DNA of 64,000 bases, taken from positions 1,426,001 to 1,490,000 of the forward strand of contig NZ_AP024269.1 in the NCBI RefSeq assembly GCF_016629525.1, read 5' to 3'. Source of the DNA: Kaistia sp. 32K. GTDB lineage: Bacteria > Pseudomonadota > Alphaproteobacteria > Rhizobiales > Kaistiaceae. Shown one piece after another: positions 43,668 to 52,807 of the stretch. The notes beneath the pieces are model-generated. The model saw only the letters and a list, made by a program, of their open reading frames with translations, searched no databases and was not told the origin of the DNA. A program made the position numbers and the translations under genes. The stretch's first letter is position 1. The number at the start of each line of letters is the position of its first letter.

Positions 43668-44169
43668 TACGCCGTTCTCCTTGGATGGGCGCGGCTTGAT
43701 CCCATGAATTGCCGGAGCTGTCGACCCTTGGCGACGTATCCGGCCGGCGCCGCCGTCTTCCGGAGCGTGACGGTGATTCGCCCGCGTCACGGGCCGACGT
43801 GCTTTCCCATGTGCACAACCAAGGAATGTGTGTCGTATGGGCAACAATCCAAAAAATCGAACCCCGCCCCACAACCGAAAATGCGCCATTTTTCATCGAT
43901 GCACGCATGGCGATTATTCGTATGGCTGACGAACGATACCTCGGACATGTAGTTCAAAATTCAAACTAAATGCTGATCTTTCCACCCCTAAAGGTTGCAT
44001 AAATCAGGAAGTCAACACGAGTTGAGTCCTTAAGGTTGTCTTATTCAACCTGAAGATGCCGTGACTGGACTCCGCCACCGAGCTCTGGCTCATATCTCAG
44101 CCATGTAAATGCGCCTGGCGGCTCGTGGGGCTGTCGCCGGCTATGGCTTGGATGAATCCGGGGGTCTGG
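43668..44169. promoter_or_regulatory. Autotransporter upstream region
   Basis: About 500 bases, AT-richer from 43830 to 44060, with no gene. It holds two related boxes, CCTAAAGGTTGCATAAAT (43987-44004) and CCTTAAGGTTGTCTTATT (44028-44045), 41 bases apart (about four helical turns). The second continues into CAACCT, making AGGTTG-7-CAACCT an inverted repeat (44033-44051). These look like binding sites of a regulator for the large gene downstream. Confidence 0.4.
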
Positions 44170-47100
44170 ATGTCGATTTCGAAATGGAATGCTGGCCGCA
44201 AGGCCTCGCTGCTGAGCTCGGCCTCCGGCGCGGTGCTGCTCGCGGGCATGGCGGTGATGACGCCACAGCAGGTGATGGCAGCGTGTTTTAATATTTCGGG
44301 GACGGTCGCCTGCGGGGGATCAAGCGGCAACGTAACTGGCACTGCTACGAGCGTCACCATTGTTCCCACTGGCGGCGGGTCCAGCTTCAACTTGAACATC
44401 GGTGCCGGCTCGAATACGGGCACAGTTCAGGCGTCAGGCGACGGTGTCACCGCGATATTCCCGCGGAACTTTAATCTAACTGTGAACTCTGGGTCTTCTA
44501 TCACGGGCAGCAACGGTGTCCTATCGGCCGTCACGGGCAATATCGTCATTGATAATAACGGCAAAGTAACTGGCACGTCCGGCGATGGTATTCGAATCGG
44601 TACACAGGCCGTTGTCGCTGGAGTGACGACTCCCATCCCTTCGATCGGCAATGTCACGATAAACAATATCGCGAGCCCCATTGGGCAGGGCACCATTGAG
44701 GGCGGACAGAACGGCATTTCAGCGTTCATCGCTGGTGAGTTGAGGATCAATAACAGGGAAGGTCTCATCTACGGACACAGCGGCGACGGTATCCAGATCG
44801 GGAGAGAGTTCCTGATCTCCGGCACGAACACGCCACTGCCTTCGGGCGGTAATGCTTTTGTGAACAACATGGGCACTATCGTTGGTGGTCAGAACGGCAT
44901 CTCTGCGTTCCTGACGGGGGACCTGACGGTCGACAATTCGGCGAGTCTTGGCGCTGCCGTCATCTACGGAGGGAGCGGCGACGGTATCCGGATCGGCACC
45001 GAGGCCCTGATCTCCGGTGCGATCACACCGGTCCCCTCGATCGGCAATGCCTTGGTGCGCAACGATGGTGGCACTATCACCGGTGGTCAGAACGGCATCT
45101 CCGCTTTTGTTACCGGCGACCTGAAGGTCGAGAACAGAGCGTACGGTCTGCCACCGGGCACGATCGTGGGCGGGGTCAACGGGATTAAGCTCGGAACGAC
45201 CGTTTCGGGCGTGCCGGTTCCGGTTGTCGGGAATGTGTCGATCCAGAACGGTGCCGGCGGCGAGATTCTGGGGCAGACGGGCAGCGGCATTGTCGGATCG
45301 GCGGCCGGCCAGATCGACATCGCCAATTGGGCAACCGGCAAGATCCTTGGCGGCACGGATGGCATCAATGTTCTGTCCGTGACCAAGGACGTCAAAATCT
45401 CCAATGGCGGCGAAATCACGGGCGGGCAGACGGGCATCCAGGCTATCGCCGCCGCTGGCAACCTCGTTGTTAATGGCAGCGGCGGGAACTACGGCACGGT
45501 CACCGGCACAAACGGACCGGGCATCTTCGGCGTCGCCGGCAAGGAAGTCACGATCGATGCGGGCACGGTCAATGCCGGCGCCGGGACGCTCGATCTTGCC
45601 AGTATCGTCCCCGGGGTCGATCTCGGAGCGATCATCGGCGGCGCGGCCGGCATCGATCTGACCGGGGTAGGCATCGGCGGCGGCGTGATCGGCGTCGCTG
45701 TGGCGGACAAGGCGACGGTCAACCTGCATGGTAATGTGACGGTGGCCAATGGCGGCCTGCTCGGCGCCGCCGCCTTCTCCGTCAACAAGGACGCCAGCGT
45801 CTCTCTCGATCCGAACGTCACGGTGAGCGGCGCCCAGATCGGCGCAGCGGCCGCGGCGTTCACCAACGGCAAAGCCACGGTCACGCTCGGCCAGGGAAGC
45901 AAGGTTGAAGCAGATCTCGTCGGCGTGGCCGGCGCCACCCTCGGCACGGGCAAGGTCAGCGTCATCATCGACGAAAAGGCCCAGGTCAACAGCGGCGGTA
46001 TCGGCGTCGCGGGCCTCGCTTTGAATTCGTCAGTTGATATCGACATCAAGCAGGATGGCTCCATCAACGGCGGTGGCGGCGCCATCGTTCCGGTCGTCGT
46101 CTCCTATTCGAAGACCGGGACCACGATCAACAATGCGGGCCAGATCAGCGGTGCCGGCGGGACCGGCCAGATCGCCGTGGCGACGGCTGGCGGCCATCTT
46201 GACCTGAACAACACCGGCAAGGTTGTCGGCTCGGTGATCGCCTACACGACCGGCGACAATGCCGCCAACTTCATCCACAACAAGGCAGGCGGCATTTGGG
46301 AGACCTCGGGCCTCAGCGTCCTGGCGAGAGACGGGGCGGGCGACAATCGCATCCAGAATGACGGGACGGTCGATGCCTCCGGCAACGCCGTTGTCGCCAT
46401 GGTCGCGGATGAGGGCAACAACGCCATCACCAACAACGGCGCCTTCAACGTCAATGTCGGCAAGCCGGCGACCCTGGCCAACACGTCGCTCTTCGCGCAA
46501 TACAGCCAGGGCGGCCAGAACACGATCACCAACAACGGCGCCATGAACCTTGGCGGCATCACCAATTTCGTCCAGTGGACCGACAAGGGCGGCAATCAGG
46601 TCACGAACACGCTCAACGGCACCATCAACGCCACGGGCCTGACGACCTTCACGCTCGGCACGGGCAAGGGGACGAACGAACTCGTCAATGACGGCGAGAT
46701 CAACGGCAAAGACCTCGCCTTCACCCTGCTGAACGGCGGCGGCAACAACGCGGTGACGAATACCGGGGCACTGAACACCACCGGCTCTGCTGTGTTCACG
46801 CTCGCCACCGAGGCCGGCACGAACACCCTGACAAACACCGGCAACATCAAGATCGACGATGCGTCGGTGGTCACGCTGTTCGCGGCCAACGGCGTCAACG
46901 AGGTCGTCAACAAGGGCAGCTTCGTGACGGGCGACACCGCAGTGTTCACGCTCGGCGCGCTCGAGGGCTCGAACTCGGTGACGAACTTCGCCGGCGGGAC
47001 GTTCCGCACTGGTGACGACGCGGTCTTCACGCTGGCGACGGGCGAAGGCGCGAATACCGTCAACAATGGCGGTCTCTTCGTGGCGGGCAGCGATGCCGTC

Positions 47101-50100
47101 TTCACGCTCGGCGCGGTGAAGGGCCACAACTTGGTGACGAATGACGCCAGCGGGACCTTCCTGACGGGCGACGATGCCGTGTTCACGCTGGCGACCGGCG
47201 ACGGCACCAATACGGTCGGCAACGCCGGCCGCTTCGTGGCGGGTGACGACGCCGTATTCACGCTGGGCGCGGTCAAGGGCTCCAACTTGGTGGCGAATGC
47301 CACAGGCGGGACGTTCCGCACGGGCGGGGACGCGGTGTTTTCGCTGGCGACCGGCGACGGCACCAATACGGTCGGCAACGCCGGCCGCTTCGTGGCGGGT
47401 GACGACGCCGTATTCACGCTGGGCGCGGTCAAGGGCTCCAACTTGGTGGCGAATGCCACAGGCGGGACGTTCCGCACGGGCGGGGACGCGGTGTTTTCGC
47501 TGGCGACCGGCGACGGCACCAATACGGTCGGCAACGCCGGCCGCTTCGTGGCGGGTGACGACGCCGTATTCACGCTGGGCGCGGTCAAGGGCTCCAACTT
47601 GGTGGCGAATGCCACCGGCGCGACGTTCCGCACGGGCGACGACGCCGTGTTCTCGCTCGTGACGGGGGCCGGCGGGAACCTGGTCAGCAATGACGGTCGC
47701 TTCGTAGCGGGCAATGACGCGGCGTTCACACTGGTGAACGGCGACGGCAACAACACCGTCAGCAACACCGGCCGCTTCTTCGCTGGGAACGACGCGATCT
47801 TCACGCTCGCCGCGGTCAAGGGCCACAACGCTGTGACGAACCTCGCCAGCGGGACGTTCCGCACCGGCGATGACGCGGTGTTCTCGCTGGCGACGGGCGC
47901 CGGCAACAACCGAGTGGACAACGAAGGTCGCTTCGTGGCGGGCGACGACGCCGCGTTCACCCTGGCGACGGGCGACGGCGTCAACACGGTCAGCAACGAT
48001 GGTCGCTTCGTGGCGGGCGACGATGCCGTGTTCACGCTGTTCGCAGGCGGTGGCGCCACTGCTGCCAATATCGTCAGCAACGATGGCGACTTCCTCACCG
48101 GAAAGGATGCGATCTTCACGCTCGGGGCCGTCAAGGGCTCGAACTCGGTAACGAACGGCCCGAACGGGACGTTCCGCACCGGCGACGACGCCGTGTTCAC
48201 GCTGGCGACGGGTGATGGCATCAACACGGTCAGCAACGATGGTCGCTTCCTGGCTGGTGATGATGCGGTGTTCTCGCTCGCCGCGGTCAAGGGCGACAAC
48301 ACGGTGTCGAACCTCACCGGCGGGACGTTCCGCACCGGCGATGATGCCGTGTTCTCGCTGGCCACGGGTGATGGCGTCAACACAGTCAGCAACGCCGGTC
48401 GCTTCGTGGCGGGCGACGACGCGGTGTTCTCGCTGTTCGCAGGCGGTGGCGCCAATGCTGCCAATATCGTCAGCAACGATGGCGACTTCCTCGCCGGAAA
48501 CGATGCGATCTTCACGCTCGGGGCCGTCAAGGGCTCGAACACGGTAACGAACAGCACGAATGGGACGTTCCGCACCGGCGACGACGCCGTGTTCACGCTG
48601 GTGAACGGGGACGGCACCAACACGGTCAGCAATGCCGGCGCCTTCGTGGCGGGCGATGACGCGGTGTTCTCGCTCGGCGCGGTCAAGGGCGACAACACGG
48701 TGACTAACCTTGCCGGCGGGACGTTCCGCACCGGCGATGACGCGGTGTTCTCGCTGGCGACGGGCGCAGGCACCAACACGGTCAGCAATGCCGGCAGCTT
48801 CGTAGCCGGCGACGATGCCGTGTTCTCGCTGTTCGCAGGCGGTGGGGCCAATGCTGCCAATATCGTCAGTAACGATGGCGACTTCCTCGCCGGACACGAC
48901 GCTGTCTTCACGCTCGGCGCCGTCAAGGGCTCGAACACGGTAACGAACGGCACGAATGGGACGTTCAGCACCGGCGATGACGCCGTGTTCACGCTGGTGA
49001 ACGGCGACGGCACCAACACGGTCAACAATGCCGGCAGCTTCGTGGCGGGCGATGATGCGGTGTTCACGCTCGGCGCGCTCAAGGGCGATAACTCGGTGTC
49101 GAACATCGCCGGCGGGACGTTCCGCACCGGCGACGACGCGGTGTTCTCGCTGGCCACGGGGGATGGCACCAACACCGTCAGCAATGCCGGCGACTTCCTC
49201 GCCGGTGACGATGCCGTCTTCACGCTCGCGGCGGTCAAGGGTGACAACAATCTGACGAACAGCGGTCGTTTCGAGGTTGGCGACACCTCGGCCTTCACGC
49301 TGGTGAGCGGCAAGGGCAACAACACCATCGACAATTCCGGGACCTTCCTGGGAGGCGATACCACGGTGTTCACGCTCGGCACGCTGGACGGCGACAACAG
49401 CCTCCGGAACAGCGATGCGTTCGAAGTCTCGGGAACGTCGGTGTTCACGCTCGGAACCGCGCTCGGCGACAACGAGGTCCTCAACACCGGCAACTTCAAG
49501 GCGACCGGCACGACGGTGTTCGCGCTCGGAACCGGGGCTGGCGACAGCCATGTCCGGAACGGCTCCGGAGCGAACTTCGACGTCAACGGCTTCACCGCCT
49601 TCAGCTTCTTTGGCGGCGGCGGCAGCCTGGTCGAGAACGAGGGCACGTTTAAGTCGACGGGGCTGACGACGTTCACCGGCCTCGACAACTTCAACAACAC
49701 CGGCCTGCTCAGCATGCAGAACGGCCTGGTCGGCCACGCGCCGATGCTGGCGCCGTATTACGGCTCGAACGTCGGCGACGTCACCTACATGTCCGGCAAC
49801 TTCAACGCCGGCGCCGGCAGCAAGCTCGCGGTCGACGCCATCCTTGCCGGCCGCTACAACTCCGCCTCCGATCTCCTGATCGTCGGCGGCGACGTAACCG
49901 GCAAGACGGCCGTCTATGTCAACTTCGACCCGACGGTGAACGCCGAATACAATCCGGTCGGCACGCCGGTCGTCGGCGTCGTCCTCGGCAATGCGTCGAA
50001 GGACGCCTTCTACCTCGCCAATGGACCGATCGATCGCGGGCTCTTCACCTACGATCTCTTCCTCGACACGCCCGGTCCCTCGGCACCGCCCGGTTCCAAC

Positions 50101-51084
50101 GCCTTCGTGCTGGCGAACTATGCCGACAGCAGCGCCTATGCGCTGGCCGAGTTCGCCGGTCTCGCCGGTGGCATCTGGAACACGACGTCCGACAGCTGGA
50201 TCGACCGGGCGGGCGACCTGCGCGTCAGCGCCCAGCAGGGCACGGCCGACCCGACCAAGAAGTCGGGCATCTGGGCCCGTCTGATCGGCAACGGCGCCGA
50301 GCGCAGCACGGAAACGACGATCACGCCGTTCCAGAACCAGTCGGTGACGCTCGATACCGGCTATGACCAGACGCTCTGGGGCTTCCAGGGCGGTATCGAC
50401 CACGAGTTCGAGGGCACGGTCGCCGACGGCGTCCTGATCGCCGGCGTGCTCGCGGGCTACGTGACCAGCAATGTCGACTTCAACAATGGCGACAACGTCC
50501 GGTTCTCGGGTCCGCAGGTCGGCGTCTATGCCAGCTGGGTCAAGGGTGGCGCGTATGTCGACGCGCTGATCAAGGGCGACTTCCTCAAGGCCGACTACGA
50601 TATCGGCGGCGCGAGCGACAGCACCGACTCGACGACGATCGGCGGGCGGGTCGAGACCGGCTACCGCTTCTACACGGCGACCGGCATGTTCATCGAGCCC
50701 AATGCCAGCCTGGCCTACGCCCATACCCGGATCGACAACGTCACGATCCAGGGCACGCCGGTCAATTTCGACAATGGCGACGGCCTCGAGGGCAAGCTCG
50801 GCGCGCGGTTCGGCGGTTCGTCGCTGAAGGACGGCGTCAAGTACGACCCCTATGTCAGCATCGGCATCGCCGGCCAGCTGCTCAGCAACAACACGGTCTT
50901 CTTCGACAGCGGCCCGGGCCTCGTCGTCGAGGACGACGCGCCGGATGTCTTCGGCGAGATCGGCGCGGGCATCAACATATTCTCGACGAAGAGCGGATGG
51001 ACGGGCTTTGCCAAGGCGGACCTGCGCTTCGGCGACGACTATATCGGCGGCACCGGCAAGATCGGCGCCCGCTGGGCCTGGTAG
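44170..51084 (+). CDS. Giant repeat-containing autotransporter (type Va)
   Basis: A protein of about 2,304 residues. The N-terminus has a signal peptide (KASLLSSASGAVLLAGMAVM), then a passenger predicted as a long beta-solenoid. Its first part carries three longer repeats ending in GGQNGISAF; residues about 820-1840 hold about 40 repeats of 25-28 residues (RFVAGDDAVFTLGAVKGSN type). A passenger-associated segment (YMSGNFNAGAGSKLAVDAIL) leads to a C-terminal beta-barrel of about 275 residues ending in RWAW, an aromatic end as usual for outer-membrane barrels. Start chosen at ATG 44170; GTG 44125 and ATG 44143 are alternatives giving a longer leader. Likely an adhesin or surface fibre. Confidence 0.92.
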   Translation: MSISKWNAGRKASLLSSASGAVLLAGMAVMTPQQVMAACFNISGTVACGGSSGNVTGTATSVTIVPTGGGSSFNLNIGAGSNTGTVQASGDGVTAIFPRNFNLTVNSGSSITGSNGVLSAVTGNIVIDNNGKVTGTSGDGIRIGTQAVVAGVTTPIPSIGNVTINNIASPIGQGTIEGGQNGISAFIAGELRINNREGLIYGHSGDGIQIGREFLISGTNTPLPSGGNAFVNNMGTIVGGQNGISAFLTGDLTVDNSASLGAAVIYGGSGDGIRIGTEALISGAITPVPSIGNALVRNDGGTITGGQNGISAFVTGDLKVENRAYGLPPGTIVGGVNGIKLGTTVSGVPVPVVGNVSIQNGAGGEILGQTGSGIVGSAAGQIDIANWATGKILGGTDGINVLSVTKDVKISNGGEITGGQTGIQAIAAAGNLVVNGSGGNYGTVTGTNGPGIFGVAGKEVTIDAGTVNAGAGTLDLASIVPGVDLGAIIGGAAGIDLTGVGIGGGVIGVAVADKATVNLHGNVTVANGGLLGAAAFSVNKDASVSLDPNVTVSGAQIGAAAAAFTNGKATVTLGQGSKVEADLVGVAGATLGTGKVSVIIDEKAQVNSGGIGVAGLALNSSVDIDIKQDGSINGGGGAIVPVVVSYSKTGTTINNAGQISGAGGTGQIAVATAGGHLDLNNTGKVVGSVIAYTTGDNAANFIHNKAGGIWETSGLSVLARDGAGDNRIQNDGTVDASGNAVVAMVADEGNNAITNNGAFNVNVGKPATLANTSLFAQYSQGGQNTITNNGAMNLGGITNFVQWTDKGGNQVTNTLNGTINATGLTTFTLGTGKGTNELVNDGEINGKDLAFTLLNGGGNNAVTNTGALNTTGSAVFTLATEAGTNTLTNTGNIKIDDASVVTLFAANGVNEVVNKGSFVTGDTAVFTLGALEGSNSVTNFAGGTFRTGDDAVFTLATGEGANTVNNGGLFVAGSDAVFTLGAVKGHNLVTNDASGTFLTGDDAVFTLATGDGTNTVGNAGRFVAGDDAVFTLGAVKGSNLVANATGGTFRTGGDAVFSLATGDGTNTVGNAGRFVAGDDAVFTLGAVKGSNLVANATGGTFRTGGDAVFSLATGDGTNTVGNAGRFVAGDDAVFTLGAVKGSNLVANATGATFRTGDDAVFSLVTGAGGNLVSNDGRFVAGNDAAFTLVNGDGNNTVSNTGRFFAGNDAIFTLAAVKGHNAVTNLASGTFRTGDDAVFSLATGAGNNRVDNEGRFVAGDDAAFTLATGDGVNTVSNDGRFVAGDDAVFTLFAGGGATAANIVSNDGDFLTGKDAIFTLGAVKGSNSVTNGPNGTFRTGDDAVFTLATGDGINTVSNDGRFLAGDDAVFSLAAVKGDNTVSNLTGGTFRTGDDAVFSLATGDGVNTVSNAGRFVAGDDAVFSLFAGGGANAANIVSNDGDFLAGNDAIFTLGAVKGSNTVTNSTNGTFRTGDDAVFTLVNGDGTNTVSNAGAFVAGDDAVFSLGAVKGDNTVTNLAGGTFRTGDDAVFSLATGAGTNTVSNAGSFVAGDDAVFSLFAGGGANAANIVSNDGDFLAGHDAVFTLGAVKGSNTVTNGTNGTFSTGDDAVFTLVNGDGTNTVNNAGSFVAGDDAVFTLGALKGDNSVSNIAGGTFRTGDDAVFSLATGDGTNTVSNAGDFLAGDDAVFTLAAVKGDNNLTNSGRFEVGDTSAFTLVSGKGNNTIDNSGTFLGGDTTVFTLGTLDGDNSLRNSDAFEVSGTSVFTLGTALGDNEVLNTGNFKATGTTVFALGTGAGDSHVRNGSGANFDVNGFTAFSFFGGGGSLVENEGTFKSTGLTTFTGLDNFNNTGLLSMQNGLVGHAPMLAPYYGSNVGDVTYMSGNFNAGAGSKLAVDAILAGRYNSASDLLIVGGDVTGKTAVYVNFDPTVNAEYNPVGTPVVGVVLGNASKDAFYLANGPIDRGLFTYDLFLDTPGPSAPPGSNAFVLANYADSSAYALAEFAGLAGGIWNTTSDSWIDRAGDLRVSAQQGTADPTKKSGIWARLIGNGAERSTETTITPFQNQSVTLDTGYDQTLWGFQGGIDHEFEGTVADGVLIAGVLAGYVTSNVDFNNGDNVRFSGPQVGVYASWVKGGAYVDALIKGDFLKADYDIGGASDSTDSTTIGGRVETGYRFYTATGMFIEPNASLAYAHTRIDNVTIQGTPVNFDNGDGLEGKLGARFGGSSLKDGVKYDPYVSIGIAGQLLSNNTVFFDSGPGLVVEDDAPDVFGEIGAGINIFSTKSGWTGFAKADLRFGDDYIGGTGKIGARWAW
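46633..49680 (+). repeat. Array of about 40 coding repeats in the autotransporter
   Basis: By eye I count 40 consecutive units of 25-28 codons with the pattern F-x-x-G-D-D-A-V-F-[TS]-L-x4-G-x-N-x-V-x-N. Units alternate between TFRTGDDAVFSLATGDG and RFVAGDDAVFTLGAVKG types, giving a 52-residue super-repeat. Edge units are more diverged than central ones. Confidence 0.9.
47186..47615 (+). repeat. Perfect 156-bp tandem repeat
   Basis: The bases 47191-47346 are repeated exactly at 47347-47502 and again, up to base 47615, at 47503 onward. The period of 156 bases equals 52 codons, so copy number changes keep the reading frame. Confidence 0.92.
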
Positions 51085-51108
51085 TCTTCCGGTTCGGGAC
51101 AAGAACAG

Positions 51109-51144
51109 GAACCGCCGGCCGCAAGGTCGGCGGTTCAGCCTTTT
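51109..51144 (+). terminator. Terminator after the autotransporter gene
   Basis: 12-base arms GAACCGCCGGCC / GGTCGGCGGTTC (one G-T pair), GCAA loop, followed by AGCCTTTT. Confidence 0.85.
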
Positions 51145-51314
51145 GCAGCGTCGCCCAAGGGTTCGGGCGGCACCGGTTCTGACGGGCTGCTCGGACGAGC
51201 CGGCCGGATGGCTCCGCGGCGGCCGCTGGCGGGGATAGGGACCGCGACCTGCTTTCACCATCTTGCCGGGAGCACCGACTCCGGCGAAACTCCGCGAAAT
51301 TTCTGGGGGACTAT

Positions 51315-51821
51315 ATGACCAAGCATTTTGGACGCGGGTTCGGGCCTGCGCTGGCCGGCGCGGCGCTGTTCTTCGCGGCGCCTTCTCTCGCGGTGGCGCA
51401 GGACGCCCCGGCGGCGCCGAGCTGGATCAGCACCTGCCAGGGGCCGGGCCGCGCCGCCGAGCTCGAATGCCAGATGGAGCAGCGCGCCGTCATTTCCGGC
51501 TCGGGCCAGCTCGTCGGTTCGATCACGGTGCGCGTGCCGTCGCAGACGCGCGCGCCCGTGCTGATGATCCGCGGGCCGCTCGGCCTGTCGCTGGCCGGCG
51601 GCGTCACCATCGACGTCGACGGTGCCAGCGGCGAAGTGCTGCCCCTGCAGACCTGTGACGCCGGCGGCTGCTATGCCGGCGCGCCGGTGAGCGACGCGCT
51701 TTTGGCCGCGATGTTCAAGGGCAAGGTCTTCAACGTCACCTTCCAGAACCTGAACAAGGAAGCGATCAAGCTGCCGATGTCGCTGGCTGGCTTCTCGGCG
51801 ACCTACGGCAAGATCAAGTGA
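51315..51821 (+). CDS. IalB-family secreted protein
   Basis: A 168-residue protein with a signal peptide (LAGAALFFAAPSLAVAQ) and the invasion-associated locus B fold, seen in WISTCQGPG, ECQMEQRAV, GVTIDVD and the LQTCDAGGCYA cysteine pair. IalB was described in Bartonella as an invasion factor, but homologues occur widely in non-pathogenic Rhizobiales, so a general envelope role is more likely. It follows the autotransporter by 230 bases behind that gene's terminator. Confidence 0.9.
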   Translation: MTKHFGRGFGPALAGAALFFAAPSLAVAQDAPAAPSWISTCQGPGRAAELECQMEQRAVISGSGQLVGSITVRVPSQTRAPVLMIRGPLGLSLAGGVTIDVDGASGEVLPLQTCDAGGCYAGAPVSDALLAAMFKGKVFNVTFQNLNKEAIKLPMSLAGFSATYGKIK

Positions 51822-51879
51822 TCGGCTGACGGCGGCCGCGAAAGCGGCCGGCAGGAACGACGCCAAGTATGGCGCCAGG

Positions 51880-51920
51880 CGTCGCGCCAAGAACGACACT
51901 AAGAACGGCACCAAGAATGA
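51880..51920. repeat. Short imperfect tandem repeat
   Basis: About three units of the form GCCAAGAACGAC / ACTAAGAACGGC / ACCAAGAATGAC (12 bases each) in the gap between the two IalB-family genes. No gene covers them on a convincing frame. Confidence 0.6.
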
Positions 51921-52023
51921 CGCCCCCTGCTGAAGGGAGCGCGGCGGCGGGAGCGGGGGCACGCCGCCCGGGGAAGTCCGAAACCGGGCTTCCCGTTGCG
52001 ATCCGCCGTGGGGGGCAGGCGAA

Positions 52024-52650
52024 ATGATCGGGGACGACTATGACGTCTATGACGAGGAGGAGCCGTCGGGGCGACGCTCCTGGCTCTGGGCTCTCGTCTT
52101 CGTGCTCGTCGTCGTGTTTTCCGCCACCGTCGGGATCGTCTGGAAGGACCAGCTGATCGACCCCGCCGTCGCCTGGGCGCGGACGGCCCTCGCGGCGGCG
52201 CGCGGCGGGGCGCCGGACGCTTCCGTGTCGGGCAAAAGCGTCGGCGCCTGGGGGCTTCGCTGCGATGCCGGATCCGTCTGCGCGCTGGTCCAGTCCAGGC
52301 GGGACGAGGGCGGCCTCGACGCGACCTGGCGCATCGAGCGCGCCGGGGACGGCGAGATGCACGCGGTCTGGACCGTGCCGACCGGGGTGATGGTGCGGGC
52401 GGGCATGTCGCTTCATTTCGACGACAAGCAGCCGATCGACGTGCCCTATGATTCCTGCGTCGCGGCTTCGTGTGAGGTTCGCGCCAAGCTGACGCCGGGC
52501 TTCGTCGACAGCATGCGCGCGGCGAAGGTCAGCGTGGTCCAGGTGACGCTGAAGCCGGGCGGCAAGCCGGCCTTCACCTTCAGCCATGACGGCCTGGCGG
52601 AGGGGTTGGCCCTGCTGGCGTCGGGCCAGGCGGTTCGCCAGGGGGATTGA
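52024..52650 (+). CDS. Membrane-anchored IalB-like protein
   Basis: A 208-residue protein. An acidic cytoplasmic start (MIGDDYDVYDEEEP) is followed by one membrane helix (LWALVFVLVVVFSATVGIVW) and a periplasmic domain that resembles IalB: WGLRCD, CALVQS, VWTVPTGVMVRAGMSLHFDD, and PYDSCVAASC. Lying next to a secreted IalB protein, it is probably a diverged, membrane-held paralogue. The ATG has no strong ribosome binding site. Confidence 0.75.
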   Translation: MIGDDYDVYDEEEPSGRRSWLWALVFVLVVVFSATVGIVWKDQLIDPAVAWARTALAAARGGAPDASVSGKSVGAWGLRCDAGSVCALVQSRRDEGGLDATWRIERAGDGEMHAVWTVPTGVMVRAGMSLHFDDKQPIDVPYDSCVAASCEVRAKLTPGFVDSMRAAKVSVVQVTLKPGGKPAFTFSHDGLAEGLALLASGQAVRQGD

Positions 52651-52715
52651 GGCCCAGGGGATTGACGTCCAAGGGAGCGGACGCCCACTGAGATTGGCCC
52701 AAGGGGATTGACGCC
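52636..52715. repeat. Short GGGGATTGACG repeats
   Basis: The unit CCCAGGGGATTGACG or close variants occurs at 52638, 52653 and 52698, with a decayed copy between. The first copy overlaps the end of the IalB-like gene and supplies its stop codon. Confidence 0.6.
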
Positions 52716-52807
52716 GGGCCCGCGTGTCGGCAGCCTGCTCCTACAGCTTCCGGTTGGGTCGATCCGCCCGAAGCGTCGTGAAAATGGCGTGGCCGTGGCG
52801 GGTTCGG

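Noticed and set aside
43705..43969. Possible small genes upstream of the autotransporter
   Set aside because: The frames lack ribosome binding sites and are replaced by AT-rich control-like sequence; they overlap each other on the same strand.
46030..51261. Open frames of 1,743 and 1,039 codons antisense to the autotransporter gene
   Set aside because: They arise from GC-rich, codon-periodic repeats that lack stops on the other strand. They have no start signals, their composition is low-complexity, and the sense gene has a signal peptide and a barrel domain.
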